DNA of 13,098 nt from Sulfurivirga caldicuralii (GCA_015661715.1 DQVN01000095.1:1-13098); one strand, 5' to 3'; shown: positions 1 through 7,817, numbered from the stretch's first letter. Notes: generated from the sequence alone by a model not told the origin. Numbers and translations: made by a program.

Positions 1-401
1 ATGAAGCCTTAGTCGTAACCAATCCAGAGGTCTCGTCCGTACGGGATTCAGACCGCATCCTGGGTATTTTGCAATCCAAATCGCAAAAAGCGGAACAGGG
101 CGAACAGGTCAAAGAGCATCTGGTTTTGAGCCGCTACAATCCGGAACGGGTGGAAGCCGGTGAGATGATGGCGTGGGATGATATTGTGGATCTGTTGGGG
201 GTCCCATTATTAGGGGTGGTACCTGAGTCCGAAGATGTATTGAATGCGTCTAATGCGGGGATTCCTGTTATTCGTGAGAAAGGCTCCAATGCCGCAGCTG
301 CCTATGAAGATATTGTGGCTCGTTTTTTTGGCGATGAGAGGCCGCAGCGTTTCCTGACGGTTGAGAAGAAGGGCCTATTGAAAAAGCTGTTCGGGGGATA
401 A
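1..401 (+). CDS. minD: MinD, septum site-determining ATPase (C-terminal half, 5' end outside window)
   Basis: This is the C-terminal part of MinD, the membrane-associated ATPase that recruits MinC and oscillates with MinE to keep the division septum at mid-cell. The open frame starts before the window; codons run from base 3, and about 132 residues are present. The first visible residues include 'TNPEVSSVRDSDRILGIL', a signature stretch of MinD, followed by 'LVLSRYNPERV' and 'LLGVVPESEDVL'. The last residues, 'KKGLLKKLFGG', form the short amphipathic membrane-targeting helix that ends gammaproteobacterial MinD. The Walker A region lies upstream and cannot be checked here. The stop is three bases before the minE start, so the two genes are co-transcribed, with minC presumably upstream. 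Identity is near certain from the conserved C-terminus and the adjoining minE. Confidence 0.97.
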   Translation, partial: EALVVTNPEVSSVRDSDRILGILQSKSQKAEQGEQVKEHLVLSRYNPERVEAGEMMAWDDIVDLLGVPLLGVVPESEDVLNASNAGIPVIREKGSNAAAAYEDIVARFFGDERPQRFLTVEKKGLLKKLFGG

Positions 402-404
402 ACC

Positions 405-665
405 ATGGGAATTTTGGATTATCTCACAGGCAAAGGGCGGCGCAAAAGCAGTGCGCAGCAGGCCAAAGAGCGCCTACAGATGGTGCTGGTTCATGAACGG
501 GCCCGGGAAGGAAGACCTGATTTTCTCCCGCAGATGCGCAAAGAGATTCTCGAGGTGATCTCAAAATACATTGAAATTGATCAGGATAAGCTTCAAATTC
601 ATATCGATCGTACCGAAGGGTATGAGGTGCTTGAGCTGAATGTGATCATCCCGGACAAGAAGTAA
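405..665 (+). CDS. minE: MinE, topological specificity factor of cell division
   Basis: MinE stimulates the MinD ATPase and drives MinCD off the membrane, so that septa form only at mid-cell. The protein is 86 residues, close to the 88 of E. coli. The N-terminal 'MGILDYL' is the membrane-binding start. Residues 19-34 ('AQQAKERLQMVLVHER') are the anti-MinCD helix/strand that contacts MinD, and the rest ('EILEVISKYIEID', then 'LELNVIIPDKK') is the dimerising topological-specificity domain. A strong G-rich ribosome binding site (393-398) lies within the last minD codons, 6 bases before the ATG, so the two are translationally coupled. It is the last gene of the min operon here; a strong terminator hairpin follows. 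Confidence 0.97.
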   Translation: MGILDYLTGKGRRKSSAQQAKERLQMVLVHERAREGRPDFLPQMRKEILEVISKYIEIDQDKLQIHIDRTEGYEVLELNVIIPDKK

Positions 666-682
666 TATCACACACATTTATT

Positions 683-745
683 AAAGAAATCGCCGAAACG
701 CTGTGCACGTAAGAAGTGCCCCATGGCGTTTGCGGCGGTTTCTTT
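683..745. terminator. Bidirectional intrinsic terminator between minE and csiV
   Basis: Bases 683-701 pair with 726-745. The stem has about 18 base pairs, one G-U type mismatch and one bulged base. The left arm begins AAAGAAA and the right arm ends TTTCTTT, so the transcript of either strand has a GC-rich stem closed by a U-rich 3' tract. The loop (702-725) contains a further small GCAC/GTGC hairpin. The site lies between convergent minE and csiV and contains the csiV stop codon (744-746). It is well placed to end both the min operon and the mfd-csiV operon. Confidence 0.85.
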
Positions 746-1574
746 ATTGTTGAATGCGTTGAATCACCATCAATACGCCAAACAGAGGATGATCCAGATA
801 GTGCCATTCCCCTGATTTCATTTTGCGGGACGCTTGTAGGTGAAACGGCCAGGTTTCGGGCAGATGCGTAAGGGGAAGGTTTTCATGTTGGGCAAAGCGG
901 GCGCGGATTGGGGTAGGGATTTTGCGCCAGAGGGTGAGATCCACCTCCATGTGGGCATAGCGGTTTTTATAGAATTTGATTGTACCTGTCAATTGTTCCC
1001 CTTTTGGTGTGATTTCATCGACAGATAAAGCAACCGCTTGGTGATCCCCATAGGCGGGTTGGCGCCATGCGCGGTGATAAATAATGGTATAGCCTTTCTG
1101 TGGGGTGAGCTTTTGCAGGGCTTCTTGTAATAAATAGTTTTGTGCCTCAACCGGTCGAATTGTTTGAACCCAAGGGGGTGCCTGATCTGGCCAGAGGGCG
1201 GATAAGATATCATCAAGATAAAGCGGGCCTGCGTGCTGGGGCGGGGGTGGCAAGTCATTGCTCCCATCCCTTTCATCGATTGGCTGTTGTGGTGGATTTT
1301 CGCTTGATGTTAAAACTGAAGCGGCCTTCTCCGGCATGAGGTAAGTTTCATCAAACACGTCAAAAGCCGTACTTTCTTCAGAAAGTTGTTCTGATGGGGG
1401 TGAGAGTGAGCGCTTCAGGCTATCGGGCCAGGGCCAGAATTCTTCTGTCCAGCCTTTCAATGCTCCGGTTTTGAATACCAGTACCTCAACTTGATAAACG
1501 GGCGGGTCCTCTTCAGCCAAGGCAGACAATGCGACAAACCATAGCAGCAACAGCGGCCCGATGCGCTTATTCAT
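744..1574 (-). CDS. csiV: CsiV-family periplasmic protein (peptidoglycan/cell-wall factor)
   Basis: A 276-residue exported protein. Residues 1-20 are a Sec signal peptide (basic MNKR, hydrophobic core, likely cleavage after ALA). The mature N-terminus 'YQVEVLVFK' and the C-terminal 'YLDHPLFGVLMVIQRI' match what I know of the CsiV family (formerly DUF2803). In Vibrio cholerae, CsiV binds peptidoglycan and activates LpoA, the partner of PBP1a. Family members are commonly encoded beside mfd in gammaproteobacteria, as here. Residues about 90-118 are a Pro/Gln/Asp-rich stretch, probably a flexible linker between two folded parts. The ATG overlaps the mfd stop by 8 bases, which suggests translational coupling. 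I assigned the family by motif memory and context, so the exact function in this organism is inferred. Confidence 0.8.
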   Translation of the reverse strand: MNKRIGPLLLLWFVALSALAEEDPPVYQVEVLVFKTGALKGWTEEFWPWPDSLKRSLSPPSEQLSEESTAFDVFDETYLMPEKAASVLTSSENPPQQPIDERDGSNDLPPPPQHAGPLYLDDILSALWPDQAPPWVQTIRPVEAQNYLLQEALQKLTPQKGYTIIYHRAWRQPAYGDHQAVALSVDEITPKGEQLTGTIKFYKNRYAHMEVDLTLWRKIPTPIRARFAQHENLPLTHLPETWPFHLQASRKMKSGEWHYLDHPLFGVLMVIQRIQQ

Positions 1575-4500
1575 TGTTTAGCTCCAGAGCTTTGATCAGG
1601 GACTGCAGACGACTTAAGCGGTCATCCAATTGGGGCATTTTAGCCAAAACGGTCAGCTGCTGTTGGCCCTTCAGGCGGTAGTGCTGCGGGTCTTGCTGAA
1701 TGAGCTGGATCAACTTAAGCGGGTCTATGTGAGGTGTGGGGCCGAACTCAATGCGCAGGGTGGTCTCATTGGCTTCGATCCGCTTAAAGCCCAGTTGACG
1801 TGCGCGCAATTTCCAGCGCGTGACAGTAAACAGGTTTTTAACCGCTTCGGGTAAGCAGCCGAAACGGTCGATCATTTCCATTTCCAATGCATCCAGGGCG
1901 GCATCATCCTCTGCTGAGGCGATGCGTTTATACATGACCAAACGGGTGGCCACATCTGGCAGATAATCTTCCGGGATTAAAGCGGGTACCCCTAAATCCA
2001 CTTCGATGGGCTCAGGTTCGGGCACTGTTGTATCCGGAATTTGTCCCGATTTATAGGCGCGCACAGCCCGTTCCAATAGGGCTTGATACAGGGTGAAACC
2101 CACTTGTTGAATCTGACCGGCCTGCTTGTCGCCGAGCAGTTCTCCTGCGCCACGAATTTCCAAATCATGGGTGGCCAGCAGAAAGCCCGCGCCCAAAGTG
2201 TTATGCCGGGCGATCGCTTCCAGGCGCTTGTGGGCATTGTCTGTCATCTGGCTGGCGTCCTGTGGTATGAACAGGTAGGCAAAAGCGCGATGATGGGAGC
2301 GACCCACACGCCCGCGCAACTGATGCAACTGCGCCATACCGAACTGATCTGCCCGATAAATCAGAATGGTATTGGCGCTGGGAATATCGATGCCGGTTTC
2401 AATGATGGTGGTGCACACCAGGATATTAAATTTCTGGTGATAAAAATCGTGCATGATCTTTTCCAATTGCCGCTCTGGCATTTGCCCATGGGCGATGCCG
2501 ACCCGTCCTTCCGGCACCAGTTCTTGGATGTGTTGGGCAAATGATTCAATTTTGTCCACATCATTGAAGACAATATAGACCTGTCCGCCGCGGCGCAGCT
2601 CCCGCAGGCACGCCTCGCGGGCGGTCTCTTCCCGCCAGGGTTGAATAAAGGTTTCCACCGCCATGCGTTTGGCCGGCGGGGTGGCGATAATGGAGAGGGC
2701 ACGCAGATCATGCATGGCCATATTGAGGGTGCGGGGAATGGGGGTGGCGGTTAAAGTTAATACATCCACTTGGGCGCGCAGTTTTTTCAGCTGCTCTTTT
2801 TGCCGTACACCAAAGCGGTGTTCCTCATCAAGAATAACCAGACCCAAATCGTTGAATTGCACCCCTTTTTGCAGCAACTTGTGGGTGCCGATAATAATGT
2901 CGATCTTGCCCGCTTTAAGGCGCGTCAAGGTCTCTGTCTGTTCCTTGCGGCTTTGAAAGCGAGACAGCAGACCGATTTCAAAGGGCCAGTCGGCAAAACG
3001 GTCGCGAAAGTTATCGAAATGCTGCTGAGCCAGCAGGGTGGTGGGCACCAGTACGGCGACTTGTTTGCCATTACTGGCGGCGATAAAGGCGGCCCGCATG
3101 GCCACTTCGGTCTTGCCAAAGCCCACATCGCCACACACCAGGCGATCCATGGGGTGTGGTGATTGCATATCGTTGATGACCGCCTGAATGGCGGCCTGTT
3201 GATCGGGGGTTTCCTCAAATGGAAAGGTGGCGGCAAAGCGGGCATAATCGACCTGATCCACCTGGTAGCGGGTGCCTTGACGGGCAGCGCGGCGGGCGTA
3301 AATATCCAGTAATTCAGCCGCCACATCACGGGCCTGTTGAGCCGCTTTCTCCTTGGCCTTGCGCCACTTGTCTGAGCCCAGACGGTGCAGGGGGGCGCTC
3401 TCGGCGCTGCCACCTGTGTAGCGGCTGATCAGCTCCAGATGGGTCACCGGAACATAGAGCTTGTCATCGCCAGCATAGCGTAGGACGACGAACTCTTGCG
3501 GTTGACCACTTATTTCCAGCGTCTGGAGCCCTTCATAGCGGCCAATCCCATGTTCAATGTGAACCACCGGCATGCCGGGCTCGAGTTCCGCCAAATTGCG
3601 GATGGCGGTGTCAAAATCTTCATGGGGTCGTTGATAACGCCTGCGCTGCTGCGCCACCGACTGACCGAAAATATCCGCTTCGGTGATCACGGCCCACTGC
3701 TGATCCGCTGTGCTCTGCTCCACGGGGGCAATGGCAAGGGTCAATGGGGCCTCAGCGTTCAAGGCTTCAGGCCAATTTTCCACAGTTTCAGGATGTAAAT
3801 TGTGCTTGTGCAACAGGGTCAACAGGGCTTCACGGCGGCCAGGGCTTTCAGCAATGAGCAAGGTTTTTCCAGGATATTGATCGATAAAAGCGTTCAGCTT
3901 GGCCAAAGGGTGATCGTGATCCTGCTGAATCGACAGATCAGGCAGGGGCAGATGGTCGAAGGTTGCCGTGGTGCGGTCACTGATTTGGGTATCCAGCCAG
4001 ATGGTGTGCGTCTGTTTCAACTGGTGCATCAGCTCATCAGGACGTAACACCAGTGCCTCCGGGGATAGGGGTGGGAAATCACGGTTTAGCTGGGCTGTTG
4101 CATACCGCTCTTGAAACATATCCCAGTTTTCTTGCGCCCGTGCCAATAGGTCACCATGGCAGAACAGCTGAAAGTCCTGGGGCAGGTAGTCAAACAGGGT
4201 CTCAAGCTGTTGATGAAATAAAGGTAGATAGTACTCCAGGCCGCCTATGAGTTTGCCATCAGAGAGGTCTTGATACAGCTGTGTATTGCGCACTTCCGGG
4301 CCAAAGTATTTTCGTGCTTGCTGACGGAAGCGGGCGATGCCCTCATCATCCAATGGAAACTCCCGTCCTGGCAGCAGCTCGATTTTGTGCAGCTTATCCT
4401 GGGAGCGTTGGGTTTCTGGATCAAATGTACGGATGGTGTCGATTTCGTTGTCGAATAAATCCAGACGATAGGGTTGGTTGGCTCCCATGGGAAAGAGGTC

Positions 4501-5022
4501 GATAATACTGCCGCGAATGGTAAATTCACCTGGTTCAGTTACCTGACTGACCCGCTGATAGCCACTTTGTTCCAGCCGTTGAGCAAATGCGCTGGGCTCA
4601 AGCTGATCCCCGGTTTCCAGCAGCAAAGCCTGCTGCTGGATAAATTGATGGGGTGCAAGCTTTTGCATCAAGGTCGCTGCGGTCGTGATCAAAATGCCAT
4701 TGTGTGCCGTGGGTAGGCGATAAAGTGTGCGCAACCGCTGGGAAATAATCTCCTGATGGGGCGAAAAGCGATCATAGGGCAGCGTCTCCCACTCTGGCAG
4801 GTGAATAATCGTTTCACCCGGGGCGAAAAATGTCAGCATCGCTTCGAGCTGTTGTGCCTCAAGCGGGGTCTCCACCACCACCACGCTCAAATTTTGCTGC
4901 TGCGGTTGCCATTGATGCAGAAGCTGGGCAATCCGCGTAAGATTGAAAGGCGCCCAATGGCTACTGTGCCCGGTGCGTGGTAGATTAGCCGCTTGTTGAA
5001 GAGAGATGCCGCCTGTACCCAT
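1567..5022 (-). CDS. mfd: Mfd, transcription-repair coupling factor
   Basis: Mfd is the DNA translocase that dislodges stalled RNA polymerase and recruits UvrA for transcription-coupled repair. It has 1151 residues from the chosen start (E. coli 1148), so it is full length. Visible parts in order: the N-terminal UvrB-like module; the RNA-polymerase-interacting domain starting near residue 480 ('VVHIEHGIGRYEG'); Walker A 'GDVGFGKTE' near residue 631; the DEEH box 'LDEEHRFG' near 729; motif VI and the TRG translocation motif 'QLRGRVGRSHHRAFAY' near 897; and the C-terminal UvrA-masking domain. An in-frame TTG lies two codons upstream (5028), but the AGGA ribosome site (5030-5033) is 7 bases from the ATG at 5022 and only 1 from the TTG, so I chose the ATG. 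It heads an operon with csiV and is divergent from the MMPL-like gene. Confidence 0.97.
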   Translation of the reverse strand: MGTGGISLQQAANLPRTGHSSHWAPFNLTRIAQLLHQWQPQQQNLSVVVVETPLEAQQLEAMLTFFAPGETIIHLPEWETLPYDRFSPHQEIISQRLRTLYRLPTAHNGILITTAATLMQKLAPHQFIQQQALLLETGDQLEPSAFAQRLEQSGYQRVSQVTEPGEFTIRGSIIDLFPMGANQPYRLDLFDNEIDTIRTFDPETQRSQDKLHKIELLPGREFPLDDEGIARFRQQARKYFGPEVRNTQLYQDLSDGKLIGGLEYYLPLFHQQLETLFDYLPQDFQLFCHGDLLARAQENWDMFQERYATAQLNRDFPPLSPEALVLRPDELMHQLKQTHTIWLDTQISDRTTATFDHLPLPDLSIQQDHDHPLAKLNAFIDQYPGKTLLIAESPGRREALLTLLHKHNLHPETVENWPEALNAEAPLTLAIAPVEQSTADQQWAVITEADIFGQSVAQQRRRYQRPHEDFDTAIRNLAELEPGMPVVHIEHGIGRYEGLQTLEISGQPQEFVVLRYAGDDKLYVPVTHLELISRYTGGSAESAPLHRLGSDKWRKAKEKAAQQARDVAAELLDIYARRAARQGTRYQVDQVDYARFAATFPFEETPDQQAAIQAVINDMQSPHPMDRLVCGDVGFGKTEVAMRAAFIAASNGKQVAVLVPTTLLAQQHFDNFRDRFADWPFEIGLLSRFQSRKEQTETLTRLKAGKIDIIIGTHKLLQKGVQFNDLGLVILDEEHRFGVRQKEQLKKLRAQVDVLTLTATPIPRTLNMAMHDLRALSIIATPPAKRMAVETFIQPWREETAREACLRELRRGGQVYIVFNDVDKIESFAQHIQELVPEGRVGIAHGQMPERQLEKIMHDFYHQKFNILVCTTIIETGIDIPSANTILIYRADQFGMAQLHQLRGRVGRSHHRAFAYLFIPQDASQMTDNAHKRLEAIARHNTLGAGFLLATHDLEIRGAGELLGDKQAGQIQQVGFTLYQALLERAVRAYKSGQIPDTTVPEPEPIEVDLGVPALIPEDYLPDVATRLVMYKRIASAEDDAALDALEMEMIDRFGCLPEAVKNLFTVTRWKLRARQLGFKRIEANETTLRIEFGPTPHIDPLKLIQLIQQDPQHYRLKGQQQLTVLAKMPQLDDRLSRLQSLIKALELNNE

Positions 5023-5076
5023 GAGCAATTCCTATGCTAAAAACCGCGCTATTTTAACGAATTCGAGTAATTGAAC

Positions 5077-6309
5077 ATGAATGGAAATTGGGCATTTAAC
5101 TGGGTGTTGATCATGCACCATAACTGGCCAGCACTGGGTCGCCGCTTTGCTCTTGTGACCTTGGTGGCAGCGGCAGGTGTTATTGCTTTACCCGCAGAGA
5201 TCGGCAGCAAGGTGATGATTTATCTGGCTGCCAGTACTCTAGTAATGGCGCTGCTGATGGGTCTTTTGTTTGATACGCGACGGGCGGCAGGGCTGCATTT
5301 GGGGTTGAGTCTGCTTATTTTGTTACTCACCTTTGGTATGGCGGGTTGGTTGTTGAATGAAGTCAATACCCGTGATGCGTTATTGGGCGGCGTAGTGGTG
5401 CTGACCATGATGACGAGTAATCTCGTTCATTTGCTGGGCGCTGTACTGCGGGAAATGGCCCGAGGACAGTTTCAACATGATGCCGTGGCCGAAGGGCTCA
5501 AGCACAATGCTGGTCCCATTTTATTGGCTAACTTGACGACCGTGTTAGGGTTTGTCATAAGCGCTTGGATTAATCCTGACCTGTCCCCTATGGCTTGGAT
5601 TGTGTCACTGGGTGCATTGGCCAGCCTGTGGGTGACGCTGACCTGGCTGCCTTGGATTCTGTTGCGCTGGTTTCTTGAGTTTCGCGTGGGTAATCCGCAG
5701 GATCGCCATGGGTATGGCCGCTTAGTACGTTGGCTTTCTCGCCATCGCTGGTTGCCAAGATTGATTGCGGTGGGTGGTTTGTTGTTGCTGGTTGGGCTGA
5801 GCAGTTGGGCAGTGATGACGATGGGGACTCAGTTTATGGCCATTGCGGTGATGCTGGGGGTGACTTTTTTATTATTGATGGTGGTGTGGTCTCATTGGGG
5901 TATGGCCGCATTGGCGGTGGCGCTTAACTGGGGTGCTGTGGTCTGTGCTGCCTGGCTGTGGGTCGGATTGACCAACCAGTCTCTTTCCCCCTTTGCGTTA
6001 TTAGTCCCGCTGGGGTTGGTGATCGATGACAGCATCCATTTTTTTACCCGCTATGTTCGGGCGATGCACATGGGGCTATTGGATACGCCGCTATTGAGGG
6101 TGCGCTTTGCCTTAGGTAGTGTGGGGCGGACAATTTGGATGACCAGTTTGTTATTAATAGCGGGATTGTCCGTTTTACTGTTGGTTGGAGATGCTCTGAT
6201 TGTCCAGGCCGTTTACTTGACCGGTATTGCCATGCTACTGGCCACGTGGCTGCTGATTGTTTGGCTTCCTGCCCTATTGCTGTCCTATCGCGTAGAAACC
6301 AATAAGTAA
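5077..6309 (+). CDS. RND/MMPL-like polytopic membrane protein lacking both periplasmic porter domains
   Basis: An inner-membrane protein of about 410 residues with roughly twelve hydrophobic segments. The C-terminal half carries the MMPL/RND hallmark 'LVIDDSIHFFTRYVRA', with the proton-relay Asp pair at about residues 317-318 in the fourth segment of that half. It is followed by 'GSVGRTIWMTSLLLIAGLSV'. The first half repeats the pattern ('TSNLVHLLGAVLREM', then 'ANLTTVLGFVISAW'), but Ser114/Asn115 stand where the Asp pair would be. Typical MMPL transporters have about 750-1000 residues, with a large periplasmic domain after the first segment of each half. Both are absent here, and the segments follow each other with short loops. 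An in-frame TTG exists at 5071, but the weak GAG ribosome site (5065-5067) is better spaced for the ATG at 5077. Substrate unknown. It could be a degenerate exporter, a sensor-like membrane domain, or need a partner subunit. Confidence 0.75.
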   Translation: MNGNWAFNWVLIMHHNWPALGRRFALVTLVAAAGVIALPAEIGSKVMIYLAASTLVMALLMGLLFDTRRAAGLHLGLSLLILLLTFGMAGWLLNEVNTRDALLGGVVVLTMMTSNLVHLLGAVLREMARGQFQHDAVAEGLKHNAGPILLANLTTVLGFVISAWINPDLSPMAWIVSLGALASLWVTLTWLPWILLRWFLEFRVGNPQDRHGYGRLVRWLSRHRWLPRLIAVGGLLLLVGLSSWAVMTMGTQFMAIAVMLGVTFLLLMVVWSHWGMAALAVALNWGAVVCAAWLWVGLTNQSLSPFALLVPLGLVIDDSIHFFTRYVRAMHMGLLDTPLLRVRFALGSVGRTIWMTSLLLIAGLSVLLLVGDALIVQAVYLTGIAMLLATWLLIVWLPALLLSYRVETNK

Positions 6310-6495
6310 AACTAATCACTATAAGATAAACTAATTAATGAAGTAATTGTTATAAATAAAACTGATGGAAGTGAGGAAATTTCTATTTTAATTTTGTCTG
6401 AATTTTTGGCATGATTCGTAGAGAGCCAGGACATGCCCAACGGGCATGAAAGTGCAAACAAAGCTAAGTTAAAGGCTAATTTAAAGGAAAAAATT
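6310..6495 (+). promoter_or_regulatory. AT-rich leader region upstream of sqr with direct repeats
   Basis: A noncoding stretch between the MMPL-like gene and sqr. Bases 6310 to about 6420 are strikingly AT-rich compared with the flanking genes. It contains the octamer AAACTAAT twice (6309-6316 and 6328-6335) and the one-base variant AAACTGAT at 6359-6366. A TATAAA at 6351-6356 could be a -10 element, but I see no convincing -35 at the usual distance. No terminator for the upstream gene is evident. The region probably contains the sqr promoter and regulator sites; the exact promoter is not resolved. Confidence 0.5.
6432..6448. repeat. Perfect inverted repeat in the sqr 5' leader
   Basis: CATGCCC at 6432-6438 and GGGCATG at 6442-6448 are perfect complements separated by AAC. 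This gives a 7-bp stem with a 3-base loop in RNA, or a 17-bp dyad as DNA. It lies 48 bases before the sqr ATG and has no following T tract, so it is not an intrinsic terminator. It could be an operator or a leader hairpin. Confidence 0.6.
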
Positions 6496-7794
6496 ATGGC
6501 CACTATAGTGATTGTTGGTTCCAGTACGGGCGGCTTACCCATGGCGTATGACATTCGTAAGCATTTAGGTGCGGAACATACGATTAAAGTCGTCAACGCC
6601 GTTGAGGAGTTTACCTTTGTACCCTCCAACCCTTGGGTTGCGGTAGGCTGGCGTAAGCCGGAAGATATCTCATTCAAGCTTGAACCTTATCTGACGCGCA
6701 AGGGCATCGAGTTCATTCACCAGACTGCCATTGAGCTTAGGCCCGATGAAAATACGCTGGTGTTGGCGGATGGCTCTGAGTTGGACTATGACTTCTTGAT
6801 TCTCGCCACAGGTCCGTATTTGGCGTTTGAAGAGGTGGAAGGGTTCGGTCCCAAATCGCAAGGAGGGCATACCGTTTCTGTTTGCACCACGCCTCATGCG
6901 GTAGAGGGCTATGAGCAGTGGGAAGAGTTCTGTAAGGATCCGGGGCCGATCGTTGTAGGTGCGGTACAGGGCGCTTCCTGCTTTGGTCCAGCGTATGAGT
7001 TTGCCATGATTATGGAAACGGATCTGCGTAAACGTAAGATTCGCGACCGGGTGCCCATGACATTTGTCACCTCAGAGCCTTACATCGGCCATTTGGGGTT
7101 GGGCGGTGTGGGTGATTCCAAAGGTTTGCTGGAATCCATTCTCCGTGAGCGTCATATCAGCTGGATTTGCAATGCCAAAGTCACCAAGATAGAAGATGGC
7201 AAGATGTATGTGGCCGAGCATAATCACAAGGGCGAAGTTATTGATGAGCATGAATTGCCCTTTAAATATGCCATGATGTTGCCCGCATTTAAGGGTACCA
7301 AGATGCTGTGGGATACGGAAAAATTGGAAGGCTTGGTAAACCCAAGAGGATTTGTTATTGTTGATGAATATAACCGTAATCCCAAGTGGCCGAATATTTA
7401 TGCCCTAGGTGTGGGGATTGCCATTCCGCCCGTTGAGGCGACCCCCGTACCAGTGGGGACGCCTAAGACCGGTTTGATGATCGAAGGGATGGTGACCGCC
7501 ATTTGCCATAACATTGAAAACGTGCTTCAGGGTAAAGAGCCAGAAGAAAAGCCCACATGGAATACCATCTGTTTGGCCGACATGGGAGATACCGGTGCTG
7601 CTTTTGTGGCCTTGCCGCAAATTCCACCGCGTAACCTGACATGGGCTAAAAAAGGCAAATGGGTCCACCTGGCTAAAATTGCTTTTGAAAAGTACTTTAT
7701 CCGCAATATGAAATCAGGTAATGCTGAACCCATCTACCAGAAATACATTATGAAAATGCTGGGCATCACCCGTTTGAGGTCCGGAAAGCATTGA
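6496..7794 (+). CDS. sqr: Sulfide:quinone oxidoreductase (SQR), flavoprotein
   Basis: SQR oxidises sulfide to polysulfide/sulfur and passes electrons through FAD to the membrane quinone pool. The protein has 432 residues, the usual size. The N-terminal 'IVIVGSSTGGLPMAYDI' is the FAD-binding Rossmann fold, and 'YDFLILATGP' (about 98-107) is the second dinucleotide-fold signature. Three cysteines sit where the Acidithiobacillus ferrooxidans enzyme has its catalytic set: Cys130 ('SVCTTPHA'), Cys162 ('GASCFGPAYE') and Cys359 ('NTICLADMGD'). Also conserved are 'SEPYIGHLG' and the amphipathic C-terminal region 'WVHLAKIAFEKYFIRNMK' that anchors the protein at the membrane. The open frame extends 21 codons further upstream (6433). 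I chose the ATG at 6496 because AAGGA (6484-6488) is 7 bases before it and the Rossmann fold starts there. It is apparently monocistronic, with a terminator after it. Confidence 0.94.
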   Translation: MATIVIVGSSTGGLPMAYDIRKHLGAEHTIKVVNAVEEFTFVPSNPWVAVGWRKPEDISFKLEPYLTRKGIEFIHQTAIELRPDENTLVLADGSELDYDFLILATGPYLAFEEVEGFGPKSQGGHTVSVCTTPHAVEGYEQWEEFCKDPGPIVVGAVQGASCFGPAYEFAMIMETDLRKRKIRDRVPMTFVTSEPYIGHLGLGGVGDSKGLLESILRERHISWICNAKVTKIEDGKMYVAEHNHKGEVIDEHELPFKYAMMLPAFKGTKMLWDTEKLEGLVNPRGFVIVDEYNRNPKWPNIYALGVGIAIPPVEATPVPVGTPKTGLMIEGMVTAICHNIENVLQGKEPEEKPTWNTICLADMGDTGAAFVALPQIPPRNLTWAKKGKWVHLAKIAFEKYFIRNMKSGNAEPIYQKYIMKMLGITRLRSGKH

Positions 7795-7817
7795 TCCGTC
7801 TTGGATTTATCAGATTG

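Noticed and set aside
989..1276. A 95-residue open frame on the - strand overlapping csiV, and similar short frames inside mfd, sqr, tsaB and ycaO
   Set aside because: They lie in other frames of clearly identified genes, have low-complexity or Pro/Arg-rich products, and lack ribosome sites; they are shadows.
5023..5076. Promoters in the 54-bp divergent gap between mfd and the MMPL-like gene
   Set aside because: A TAAAAT is present on the - strand (near 5050-5056), but no -35 at a proper distance could be supported on either strand.
6404..6424. A possible sigma-54 promoter (TTGGCATG...) before sqr, which would fit FisR-type control known for some sqr genes
   Set aside because: The GG element at -24 is present, but the base pair expected at -12 (GC at 10 bases distance) is AG, so the consensus fails.
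6433..6495. N-terminal extension of SQR starting at 6433
   Set aside because: It begins in the arm of a palindrome without a ribosome site, and its residues are Lys/Asn-rich and unlike SQR. The ATG at 6496 has a good AAGGA and starts the Rossmann fold.
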